Assembly (NCBI GenBank): GCA_014860565.1
Contig: JACZJN010000140.1
Coordinates: 1 to 46,922 of the forward strand
Length of the DNA stretch: 46,922 nucleotides
DNA from: Bacteroidota bacterium
GTDB taxonomy: Bacteria; Bacteroidota; Ignavibacteria; SZUA-365
Direction of reading: 5' to 3'
In this document: one piece after another, positions 18,753 through 26,177 of the stretch
How the letters are laid out: each line of letters starts with the position of its first letter
Position numbering within the stretch: position 1 is the first letter of the stretch
Program-made: the position numbers and the translations under genes
Notes under the pieces: model-generated
Told to the model about the DNA's origin: nothing
The model's input: only the letters and a program-made list of their open reading frames with translations
Databases searched by the model: none

Positions 18753-20252
18753 ATGTTACGAGTTCTATCGATCATGGTCGCGGTAGTCCTGTTCAGCGGG
18801 GTTAGCCTGGCCCAGCAACAGCAGGAGCAGAAGCAGAGCCGCCCCTATGACGCCGATTTTGCGAGGCCCCAAAAGCTGGGCTTCGGACTTGCGTTATCAT
18901 TGAACCGATTCGCCGGCGATCTTCAGGACGGAACCAATTTCCCCGGAGCGACAACCGATTGGGGTATTGGCGGCAACATTCATCTTTTATGGCGATTTGC
19001 TGACGCAGGTGATTTTGCCACCCTGCATCTGCTCGGCCGCTTCGCATACTCGCCTGTTTCATCATCGCATGTAAGCGAAAGACTCGGGTTTGAATACAGT
19101 GACGATCTGCTGCATTTCATCGCCGCTCTACAGATGCAGTTTTTCCCCGAATATGATCTGCGGCCATACGCGTTTGCAGGTTTCGGCTATCTCGCTTTCA
19201 GTCCTGACATCACCCCGACTGGGTTTTCGAAAGGCAGCACCGGGGATGCATCCGGATCGATGACTCTCCCGCTCGGTGTTGGTCTTACCTGGACCATTTC
19301 GGAAAGATTGGATTTCTTTGCCGAGTTCATGAAAACACTCACGTTTTCGGATGAGATGGACAACTGGGTTTCCGAAGACAATGACAACTACAACATGGTC
19401 AGCTTTGGCTTGACGTTTTATCTCGACGAGAAGAGCGAGCCCATGCAGCCGGAAGCTCCCGTTGAGGTGGCTCCGAAGGATTCGGACAATGACGGACTCC
19501 TCGACGCCGATGAAATCTCCGTGTACAACACCGATCCCACGAATCGCGACACTGATGGCGACGGTTTGATCGATGGCGATGAAGTCGAACGGTACAAGAC
19601 CGATCCGACCCTCCGCGATACGGACTATGATCGCCTGCTTGACGGCGAGGAAGTCAATTCGCACCGCACGGATCCGAAAGTCAAGGATACGGATCAGGAC
19701 GGTTGTTCTGATGGCGATGAGGTGCTCGACATGAACACCAACCCGCTCGAAAAGGATACCGATGGCGACGGTCTCGGTGACTGCGATGAGAAGAATGTGT
19801 ACCGCACGAACCCGCTGGTGAAGGACACCGACGGTGACGGCGCGGATGACGGCAAGGAAGTGCGTGACGGAACCGATCCGCTGGTAGCAGACGTGCTGCA
19901 GATTCAGGAGAGTGGTGAACTCGTGCTTGAAGGAATCAATTTCGAAACGAATTCCGCCACGATCACGCAGGATTCTGACCCGATTCTCCGCAAGGCACTC
20001 AATACACTGCGTACGAATCCTGAGCTCCGCGTGGAAGTCCAGGGCCACACCGATGATGTTGGTGCCGCAGCTGCCAACCAGCGTCTGAGCGAGCGCCGTG
20101 CCAATTCTGTCCGCGATTACATGATTCAGAACGGCATTGATGCCAACCGGATGACCGCACGCGGTTATGGCGAAGAGCAGCCGTTGGTGCCCAATGATTC
20201 GGCAGAGAACAGAGCGCGCAACCGCCGTATTCAGTTCCGGGTTATTCAGTAG
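18753..20252 (+). CDS. OmpA-family outer-membrane protein with TSP3 calcium-binding repeats
   Basis: 499 aa. The start is set by AAGGAG at 18742-18747 (5-nt spacing) and a signal peptide cleaved after SLA (residue 20). Residues ~35-235 form an outer-membrane beta-barrel-like domain. Residues ~242-380 contain six thrombospondin type 3 units, each about 24 residues, of the form DTDxDGxxDGDE; these bind Ca2+, and the third has Arg in place of the conserved Gly (DTDYDRLLD). Residues ~390-499 are an OmpA-C peptidoglycan-binding domain (GINFETNSATI, VQGHTDDVG, RRIQFRVIQ). Family knowledge suggests it anchors the outer membrane to murein. In-frame TTA, CTA and TCA are missing from about 19131 to the stop, consistent with high expression. 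Confidence 0.95.
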   Translation: MLRVLSIMVAVVLFSGVSLAQQQQEQKQSRPYDADFARPQKLGFGLALSLNRFAGDLQDGTNFPGATTDWGIGGNIHLLWRFADAGDFATLHLLGRFAYSPVSSSHVSERLGFEYSDDLLHFIAALQMQFFPEYDLRPYAFAGFGYLAFSPDITPTGFSKGSTGDASGSMTLPLGVGLTWTISERLDFFAEFMKTLTFSDEMDNWVSEDNDNYNMVSFGLTFYLDEKSEPMQPEAPVEVAPKDSDNDGLLDADEISVYNTDPTNRDTDGDGLIDGDEVERYKTDPTLRDTDYDRLLDGEEVNSHRTDPKVKDTDQDGCSDGDEVLDMNTNPLEKDTDGDGLGDCDEKNVYRTNPLVKDTDGDGADDGKEVRDGTDPLVADVLQIQESGELVLEGINFETNSATITQDSDPILRKALNTLRTNPELRVEVQGHTDDVGAAAANQRLSERRANSVRDYMIQNGIDANRMTARGYGEEQPLVPNDSAENRARNRRIQFRVIQ

Positions 20253-20722
20253 GATTTTTTGGCTGGGTGGCTGCCACACAGCGGTCACCCAGCCGCGTTG
20301 AATTCCAGGCAGGCGTACGGACGTGCTCCTTGATGAATGGCGACCAGCGGATAGACACTGAGGCGACAGGCCACCAATCAGCAAGCTCACACTTGCGATA
20401 GTGATCAGACCCCGCTGGAATGCACAGCAAACGCTCAACGTTCGTACGCCGTTTTTTCAAACCATGTCCCAGCAACCGGCGCCACACACTGCCGGTTCAG
20501 CGTTCCCGATTCAAGAATCGGGCAATCTCACCGCGTTCACAAAATAATCTTCTATCGAAGATCTACCCTTCCGACCCTGGCCGTGCGCACTTGTCAATCC
20601 CCGCCCGGTTGCAGTTTGTGGCGTGCCAGCGTTCTTGCCTCTCTTGATGAGTGATGATATAGGTGGTGAAGTTTTTTAGTTACATGAACGGATAATCCCA
20701 CGTAACGGAATCGGAAATCACC
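20253..20722. other. Intergenic region, 470 nt
   Basis: The longest gap without a gene. Apart from a hairpin at 20261-20294 I see no RNA gene, riboswitch or credible small gene. The short frames here have atypical composition and no ribosome-binding site. It must contain the promoter of the NtrC-type regulator at 20723. Confidence 0.5.
20261..20294 (+). terminator. Candidate hairpin terminator after the OmpA-like gene
   Basis: A 9-bp inverted repeat (GGCTGGGTG / CACCCAGCC) starts 8 nt after the stop codon. The T-run (TTTTTT) lies on the 5' side rather than the 3' side, so it is not a textbook intrinsic terminator. It may act as a 3'-end stabilising hairpin. Confidence 0.4.
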
Positions 20723-22099
20723 ATGACGAAACATCTCATTTTCCTGATCGAGGATGATGACTCCATCCGCCGGCTGCTCCAACAGAAGCTGGAAAAGAGC
20801 TGGGGCCACACCGTACGCCTTTTCGGTGATACGGAAAGTGCCCTTGCAGCGCTCGAAGAGTTCCCTGCGCTCGTCGTCATTGATATGACCAGACCTGCCA
20901 TCAATGTGGCCGGGATGTTCAAGGAATTGAGACTGCGCAGCATCAACCTGCCGATTATCGCATTGCTCAACGAGGCGGATCCATCTGCCGTGTCTCAGGC
21001 GCTCAAGCTGGGAGTGGTGGATTACATCGAGCTCCCCATTGATATGGCGCGCGCGGAAAATGTTTTTCGTCAGACGTTCAAGAATATCGAGCTGAATGGC
21101 GAGATATTCCGGCTCCGTGAAGAAATAGCCGGCACGCTTGCTGACAAGAACATTGTCGCCGAATCCCGGGAGATGCAGCTCGTTCTTCGCCTGATGGAGA
21201 AAGTGAAAGACAGAGAAATTCCCATCCTGCTTACCGGCGAACCCGGCAGCGGAAGGGAAATGGTCGCGAAAAGCATCCACACGCGCGGTAAAAGGAGAAG
21301 CAGACCTTATATTACTTTTACCCAGTCCTCCGTGCCCGCGGATCTTCTTTGCGGAGAATTGTTCGGTTTCGAGAAAGGCGCCTTCCCTGGCGCGACGCAG
21401 GGAAAAGCCGGCGTGTTCGAACAGGCTGAAGGCGGAACGGTGTACCTCGATGAGATTGGCGACTTCGATACTGATCTTCAGACCAGGCTGCTGCATCTGA
21501 TCGAATTCAAACAAGTCACTGCATTAGGCGCGGAAACGCCCACAAAGGTGGATGTCCGCATCATTGCCGGATCCAGCCGCAACCTCAAGGATCTTGTGCG
21601 GACGAAGCAATTCCGAAGTGATCTCTATTACCATCTCGCATCTTTCCCCATTCACGTTCCACCCCTTCGCGAACGTGCGGTGGACATTATTCTGCTAGCC
21701 GAGCAATTCCTGGTCGAATACGGCAAGGAAGCAGGCGTGAAGGTCAAGGGATTTTCGCGTGAAGCGCTTGAAGCCATTTACCACTACCCGTGGCCCGGCA
21801 ATGTGCGCGAGCTCGACAGTGCTGTTCGCCGAGCGATCTCCCTCGCGCAGGGCGATCTTATCGGACTCCATCATCTTCCCATCGTCGTCCATTCGTTCAA
21901 AGATGCCTCTATGGAGCTTGAGACCGAGGGAAAGCTCTTCCACGACAACAAAATCGTTCCATTGGATAAGATCAAGGAGCAGGCCGTGCGCCGTGCGATC
22001 GAAATCGCCCGCGGGAATCTTGCGCAGACCGCGAGAGAACTCGATATCAGCCGCTCAACGCTTTACAAGCTGATCGAGAAGTACAAGATTCCTCTCTGA
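20723..22099 (+). CDS. NtrC-type regulator with altered receiver and AAA+ signature residues
   Basis: 458 aa with the complete NtrC architecture: receiver (1-118), linker helix, AAA+ domain (~145-385), Fis-type helix-turn-helix (~415-458, QTARELDISRSTLYKL). The receiver keeps its acidic cluster (11-13) and Asp54. However, the conserved Thr is Leu82, and the conserved Lys of the K-P pair is Leu104. In the AAA+ domain the Walker A motif reads GEPGSGRE (Lys to Arg178). GAFTGA, the sigma-54 contact loop, reads GAFPGA (219-224). The switch Asn is replaced (FTQSS, about 200), and FREDLYYRL reads FRSDLYYHL. Walker B (VYLDEIGD, 241-247) and WPGNVREL are intact. I infer a DNA-binding regulator that may not use phosphorylation, ATP hydrolysis or sigma-54 in the usual way. 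No histidine kinase gene is adjacent. Initiation context is weak. Confidence 0.88.
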   Translation: MTKHLIFLIEDDDSIRRLLQQKLEKSWGHTVRLFGDTESALAALEEFPALVVIDMTRPAINVAGMFKELRLRSINLPIIALLNEADPSAVSQALKLGVVDYIELPIDMARAENVFRQTFKNIELNGEIFRLREEIAGTLADKNIVAESREMQLVLRLMEKVKDREIPILLTGEPGSGREMVAKSIHTRGKRRSRPYITFTQSSVPADLLCGELFGFEKGAFPGATQGKAGVFEQAEGGTVYLDEIGDFDTDLQTRLLHLIEFKQVTALGAETPTKVDVRIIAGSSRNLKDLVRTKQFRSDLYYHLASFPIHVPPLRERAVDIILLAEQFLVEYGKEAGVKVKGFSREALEAIYHYPWPGNVRELDSAVRRAISLAQGDLIGLHHLPIVVHSFKDASMELETEGKLFHDNKIVPLDKIKEQAVRRAIEIARGNLAQTARELDISRSTLYKLIEKYKIPL

Positions 22100-22122
22100 T
22101 CTTTTCCATTCTCCCGTCATCA

Positions 22123-22171
22123 TGCTGCGCGAAGTGCCGGAAATTTCCTAACTTCGCGCAGCAGCTTTTTT
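22123..22171 (+). terminator. Rho-independent terminator after the NtrC-type regulator
   Basis: A 13-bp stem (TGCTGCGCGAAGT / ACTTCGCGCAGCA) has a 15-nt loop that itself contains GGAAATTTCC, and is followed by GC and six T residues. The T-run ends only 6 nt before the GTG start at 22178. Confidence 0.9.
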
Positions 22172-22177
22172 ATACCC

Positions 22178-23794
22178 GTGCAGCTACAGATTATCCTTCC
22201 ATATCACCACAGCGAGCAGCAGCTCCGCGAAGCCGTCCGCGAACAGCTCGGGCAGGATGCGCCATTCCGTATTCTCAAGCGCAGCATCGATGCACGGCAG
22301 CATCACAATATTCGCATCCAGTATTCACTGACCACCGATATGCGCGATCCGGTCGAGGAAATCACTGCGGGGATCGAAGATCAGCGCCGCAGGCTCGACG
22401 CCCGGCAACCGGAGTCGCTACGTCCCGTCGTCGTGGGTACCGGTCCCGGAGGCATTTTTTGTGCCTACTGGCTGCGCCTGCACGGCGTCAAGCCGGTGCT
22501 GCTCGAACAGGGCCCTCCGATGCGCCAGCGCGTGCGCGATATGGCGCGCTTCATGAAGACAGGGGATCTGAACCCGTATTCCAATATCTGCTTCGGCGCG
22601 GGAGGAGCCGGCACGTACAGTGACGGCAAACTTATCACCCGCATCCGCTCGCCATACATCGGCTTTATCATGGACACGTTTGTCCGCTATGGCGCTCCGG
22701 AGAATATTCGCTTCCTGTACAATCCGCATCTCGGTTCCAATAAGATCCGGCACTGCATCACGCACATGCTCGACGACATGGCGCGGATGGGTATCGATAT
22801 CCACTACAACACGCGCTTTACCTCTTTTGCAAACAATGCGGACGGACGCGTCACGGAGATCGAAACGCAGGATGGTTCGCGCATGGATGCGTCGGCGCTG
22901 TTCCTCGCGACGGGACATTCCGCGCGCGACGTGTACGCCCTCCTGCGTTCACGGGAAACGCCGATGTCGCTGAAGGAATTCGCGCTCGGTGTGCGCGTCG
23001 AGCATCCTGCCGATGCGATCAATGTGATGCAATACGGCAGTAAATACGCATCACGGTATGCAGGCATAGAAACGGCGCAGTACAAACTTGCGAAGACCTG
23101 GAAAGAGGACAACCGCGCGGTGTACTCGTTCTGCATGTGCCCGGGTGGGTATGTGCTCAACGCCAGCTCCGACGCAACGGGCGTCGTGACAAACGGCATG
23201 AGCAACTATTTGAAAAGCGGCCGATTCTCGAATGCCGCGATCGTGGTGAATGTCTCGGAACAGGATTTGGCGCGTGCGGGATACACAGGCGTGGACGCTT
23301 CGCTCGAATTGCAGAAAGAATTGGAAGGGCGTTTCCGCGCTGCTGTCAACAACGTCGGATCAGTGCATGTCGTACCCGGTCAGCGGCTGCAGGATTTCAT
23401 CGGCGGAAGCGCCAGCCGCAGCCTGCTCCCGGCATCCTGTCTCAATCCCGTTGCTCCGGCGCCCATGCACGAACTGTTTCCGGGATTCATATACGAAGGA
23501 CTTCGCCGGGGATTCACGGATTTTGATCACAAGATGCGCAGCTTCTCTCAGCACGAGAGGGCGCAGGTATTCGGAATAGAAAGCCGAACCTCGTCACCGT
23601 ACCGCATTGATCGTCTCGACGAATCATTGGTTTCTCCGATGCACGCAAACTTGTATCCCGTAGGGGAAGGCGCCGGGTATGCTGGTGGCATCACCTCGGC
23701 GGCCGTTGACGGGATTCGCGCGGCCCAGGCCTGGCTTTGGACGATCATCGAACCCGCTCCGTGCTTTACCGCGATGTCCGGCACTCGCGTCTGA
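22178..23794 (+). CDS. FAD-dependent dehydrogenase, COG2509 family
   Basis: 538 aa. An N-terminal ~80-residue domain precedes an FAD-binding Rossmann fold (VVVGTGPGGIFCAYWLRLHG, glycines at 87-92). Further family-like motifs are CFGAGGAGTYSDGKL, FLATGHSARD and, at the C-terminus, PVGEGAGYAGGITSAAVDG, the second FAD contact. Related proteins are annotated as uncharacterised FAD-dependent dehydrogenases, and the physiological substrate is unknown. The GTG at 22178 is the best start because the next Met (codon 55) would delete the N-terminal domain. There is no Shine-Dalgarno sequence, and a terminator hairpin ends 6 nt upstream. A small membrane protein gene follows 36 nt downstream. Confidence 0.88.
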   Translation: MQLQIILPYHHSEQQLREAVREQLGQDAPFRILKRSIDARQHHNIRIQYSLTTDMRDPVEEITAGIEDQRRRLDARQPESLRPVVVGTGPGGIFCAYWLRLHGVKPVLLEQGPPMRQRVRDMARFMKTGDLNPYSNICFGAGGAGTYSDGKLITRIRSPYIGFIMDTFVRYGAPENIRFLYNPHLGSNKIRHCITHMLDDMARMGIDIHYNTRFTSFANNADGRVTEIETQDGSRMDASALFLATGHSARDVYALLRSRETPMSLKEFALGVRVEHPADAINVMQYGSKYASRYAGIETAQYKLAKTWKEDNRAVYSFCMCPGGYVLNASSDATGVVTNGMSNYLKSGRFSNAAIVVNVSEQDLARAGYTGVDASLELQKELEGRFRAAVNNVGSVHVVPGQRLQDFIGGSASRSLLPASCLNPVAPAPMHELFPGFIYEGLRRGFTDFDHKMRSFSQHERAQVFGIESRTSSPYRIDRLDESLVSPMHANLYPVGEGAGYAGGITSAAVDGIRAAQAWLWTIIEPAPCFTAMSGTRV

Positions 23795-23830
23795 TATTCA
23801 ACCGAAATATTTTATCCGCAGAAGGCAGCC

Positions 23831-23977
23831 ATGTCACTCAATGAAATCACGACCCTCATTTTCAGCGTTCTCACACTGATCTTTGCGATCTACGGCTTCA
23901 CGCTTTTCGCCCGCATGGCCGGCCGCGTCATCCGCGCCCTGGACCTGTACATCGCCAAAAACGAAAAAGCCGAGTAG
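23831..23977 (+). CDS. Small single-pass membrane protein, 48 aa
   Basis: Starts MSLNEITT, continues with a ~22-residue hydrophobic helix (IFSVLTLIFAIYGFTLFA), then a basic amphipathic stretch (RMAGRVIRALDLYIAKN) and a charged end. An AGAAGG purine stretch lies about 7 nt upstream of the ATG. The layout (short outside, one helix, positive inside) is that of a genuine membrane peptide. The gene may be cotranscribed with the FAD protein 36 nt upstream. I do not recognise a family. Confidence 0.6.
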   Translation: MSLNEITTLIFSVLTLIFAIYGFTLFARMAGRVIRALDLYIAKNEKAE

Positions 23978-23984
23978 GAAAAAA

Positions 23985-24022
23985 CCACGAAAGCACGAAA
24001 ACACGAAAAAGAACACGAAAGG
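23985..24022. repeat. Short tandem CACGAAA-type intergenic repeat
   Basis: Four imperfect copies of CACGAAA spaced 7 to 12 nt apart, followed by TTTTTCGCGTGG, which can pair with the copies to form an imperfect hairpin ending near 24034. It lies between the convergent small membrane gene and sugar dehydrogenase gene and could serve as a bidirectional transcript end. Confidence 0.6.
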
Positions 24023-24098
24023 TTTTTCGCGTGGGGTGAATCTCATTCCGTGCGATTCTGCGGCTCCTCGTGCGTTCTTCCGGCGGTGTTCCTTGTTA

Positions 24099-25544
24099 TT
24101 ATCGGATGACGACGAGTTTGTTCGTGAGGCGCGTGGCGCCGGACTCAAGGGCGTAGAAGTAGATGCCGGGACGAAGACCGGAGATATCGAGCGCGATACT
24201 GTTCCGACCCTGCGCGTACGCGGCATCAGAGACGATACTGAGCTGTCGGCCGAGCGTATCAAAGAGCAGTAGCCGCACGGACGCTGCCGCGGGAAGGGTA
24301 AAACGAATCAGCGCCGTGGCATGCGTACCGCGAAGGATGGGATTGGGAGAGACCTCCAGCAACTGCAGTGATGCTGGGATGGCGGCATTGTCTCCGGAGG
24401 AGGAAACGCCCGAGGCAAAGCGGTAGATGGCGCCGTCGAAACTGCAGATCAGCAGTTCACCCTGCGCGTCCACGCCGAACGCTGCGATATTCTTCCCGGA
24501 ATTGAGCAGCAGCTCGTTGCTGAAATCGACTGGACCATTGTACGTCAGCCCCCAGATGCGCCCGGTGACGAAATCCGCGTAGATATATTTCCCGGTCAGT
24601 TCCGGTACCCTGTTTCCTCGATAGACATGACCGCCCGTGATCGAAGCACCATCGCTGCGGCCATACTCGAGCACCGGCTTGGTCAGTCCTGTCTCGTCGC
24701 AACCCGTCTGCGGATTGTAGCATGCGAAGCCCTCCATGACCCGCCAACCGTAATTCTTTCCTTTCTCAATGATATTCACTTCCTCGAATCTGCTCTGTCC
24801 CACGTCGCCCGCCCAGAGGCGGCCGAATGCAGGGTCGAAACTGAAGCGCCAGGGATTGCGCAGTCCCCAGGCGTATATTTCCTCCGCGAAACCTTCGGTA
24901 TTGCCGACGAAGGGATTGTCGAAGGGTATGCCGTAGTTTTTTCCGTCCTGCGGATTGTCGACATCAATGCGCAGCATCTTTCCGAGCAGAACCGAGCGGT
25001 TCTGCGCGTTGTTCTGCGGATCGCCGCCCGACCCGCCGTCGCCGGTGCCGATGTAAAGAGAGCCGTCAGGACCAAATGCAATTTGTCCGCCGTTGTGGTT
25101 GGTGTACGGCTGCGGGAAGGTCAGGATGACAAGCTCGCTCGATGGATCCGCTTTCATCGGATCAGTCGCGGAGACCATGTAGCGCGCGATGACCGTGCGG
25201 TCGGGATTGGACGCGGTGTAATTGACAAAGAAGAGTCCATTCGTCTCAAATGAAGGATGGAACGCGAGTCCGAGAAGCCCCTGCTCGTTTCCGCCGTCGT
25301 TGACCCGGTCGCGGATATCGAGAAAGACCTCCGCGGAAGGCGAGGCGGCATCATTCATGAATACCCGGATCAAACCTTCCTGTTCGACGATAAACAGGCG
25401 GCCGCTCCCGTCGCCCGGCTGCTGCAGGTCCACCGGACGGTTGAGGGAAAGCTGCGGGAAGGCGTTTTCTATGTGAAGCTGTGCGTGCAGCGGAAGGACA
25501 GGTATAAGACTGAGAAGAAGGAGCAATCGAAAACGAATCCGCAT
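24099..25544 (-). CDS. PQQ-type soluble sugar dehydrogenase with T9SS sorting tail
   Basis: 481 aa. GGAGG 6 nt before the ATG and a signal peptide (LLLLLSLIPVLPLHAQ) fix the start. The body is a six-bladed GSDH/YliI-type propeller: GLLGLAFHP, NHNGGQIAFGPDG with the probable catalytic histidine, GTGDGGSGGDP, and WGLRNPWRFSFD. Family members oxidise aldoses with PQQ, though many remain uncharacterised. Residues ~400-481 form a T9SS type A sorting domain (VSPNPILRGT, LLLFDTLGRQL, GIYFYALESG, LVVIR end), so export across the outer membrane is expected. No PQQ biosynthesis gene is nearby. Confidence 0.9.
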   Translation of the reverse strand: MRIRFRLLLLLSLIPVLPLHAQLHIENAFPQLSLNRPVDLQQPGDGSGRLFIVEQEGLIRVFMNDAASPSAEVFLDIRDRVNDGGNEQGLLGLAFHPSFETNGLFFVNYTASNPDRTVIARYMVSATDPMKADPSSELVILTFPQPYTNHNGGQIAFGPDGSLYIGTGDGGSGGDPQNNAQNRSVLLGKMLRIDVDNPQDGKNYGIPFDNPFVGNTEGFAEEIYAWGLRNPWRFSFDPAFGRLWAGDVGQSRFEEVNIIEKGKNYGWRVMEGFACYNPQTGCDETGLTKPVLEYGRSDGASITGGHVYRGNRVPELTGKYIYADFVTGRIWGLTYNGPVDFSNELLLNSGKNIAAFGVDAQGELLICSFDGAIYRFASGVSSSGDNAAIPASLQLLEVSPNPILRGTHATALIRFTLPAAASVRLLLFDTLGRQLSIVSDAAYAQGRNSIALDISGLRPGIYFYALESGATRLTNKLVVIR

Positions 25545-25804
25545 GGAGATCCTCCAGAATGAGTGTTAGGGGATACCTGCATAACATCAGCCGCGTCGCC
25601 CACGTTTCCCTGTATGGGAAGGAAAATGCTCGTCCCCGGATGCGGTCACCCCGATGATTCCAATGGCAGGGAGAATAAAAAAACCGTCCCGCGGGGAACG
25701 GGACGGCTACCAAGCGTTTGTTCTAAACCCGGTAGGGAGGGCCGGGATTAGAGCTATTGGCACTTCAATCTAATACATTCGATGTGAAAAGTAAAGGGAC
25801 AATT
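25545..25804. other. Intergenic region with promoter of the sugar dehydrogenase gene
   Basis: About 260 nt between two minus-strand genes. It contains the terminator at 25677-25706 and, downstream of that on the minus strand, about 130 nt that must hold the dehydrogenase promoter and its leader. No small gene or RNA was recognised. Confidence 0.45.
25677..25706 (-). terminator. Rho-independent terminator of the pepT operon
   Basis: Read on the minus strand, a perfect 8-bp stem (CCGTCCCG / CGGGACGG) with a 7-nt loop is followed by seven T residues. It lies 98 nt beyond the stop of the AhpD-like gene. Confidence 0.93.
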
Positions 25805-26170
25805 TCAGTCCTGGGCGCTGTTTCCGTCCGTTTCGAACAGCTCGTCGAGCACGTCGAAGGCGTAGCGGAGATGCGGGATGACGATGCTGCCGCCGATCAC
25901 CAGCGCGATGTTCATGGCTTCCATGATCTCCTGCCGCTCGGCGCCCTCGGTCACGCATCGGTCGAGGTGGTAGAAGATGCAGTCATTGCAGCGCAGCACC
26001 ATGGATCCGACGAGTCCCATGAGTTCCTTCATCTTCACCGGAATAGCCCCATCGCGATACGCGGCGGTATCGAGCGCGAAGAAGCGGTTGAACTCTTTCA
26101 TTCCTTCACCGAGAATCTTTTCGTTCATCTCGGTGCGGTAGAGCCGGGTTTCAGCGATCGACTTGGCCAT
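25805..26170 (-). CDS. Carboxymuconolactone decarboxylase/AhpD-like protein
   Basis: 121 aa from MAKSIAE. A longer frame to 26212 would overlap pepT and adds a non-conserved stretch. It is a helical AhpD-fold protein with the redox motif C61-x-x-C64 followed by His68 (RCNDCIFYHLDRC) and a preceding Glu49, the arrangement used by alkylhydroperoxidase AhpD-type thiol relays. It starts 7 nt after the pepT stop, so the two are cotranscribed. A link to peroxide or redox protection is inference; the actual substrate is unknown. Confidence 0.85.
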   Translation of the reverse strand: MAKSIAETRLYRTEMNEKILGEGMKEFNRFFALDTAAYRDGAIPVKMKELMGLVGSMVLRCNDCIFYHLDRCVTEGAERQEIMEAMNIALVIGGSIVIPHLRYAFDVLDELFETDGNSAQD

Positions 26171-26177
26171 TGTGTGC

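Noticed and set aside
19128..20438. 436-aa minus-strand frame over the OmpA-like gene
   Set aside because: A shadow caused by biased codon use and by the repetitive TSP3 region.
20420..20647. 75-aa frame in the large gap before the NtrC-type regulator
   Set aside because: Arg/Ser-rich composition with no ribosome-binding site and no family resemblance; probably non-coding.
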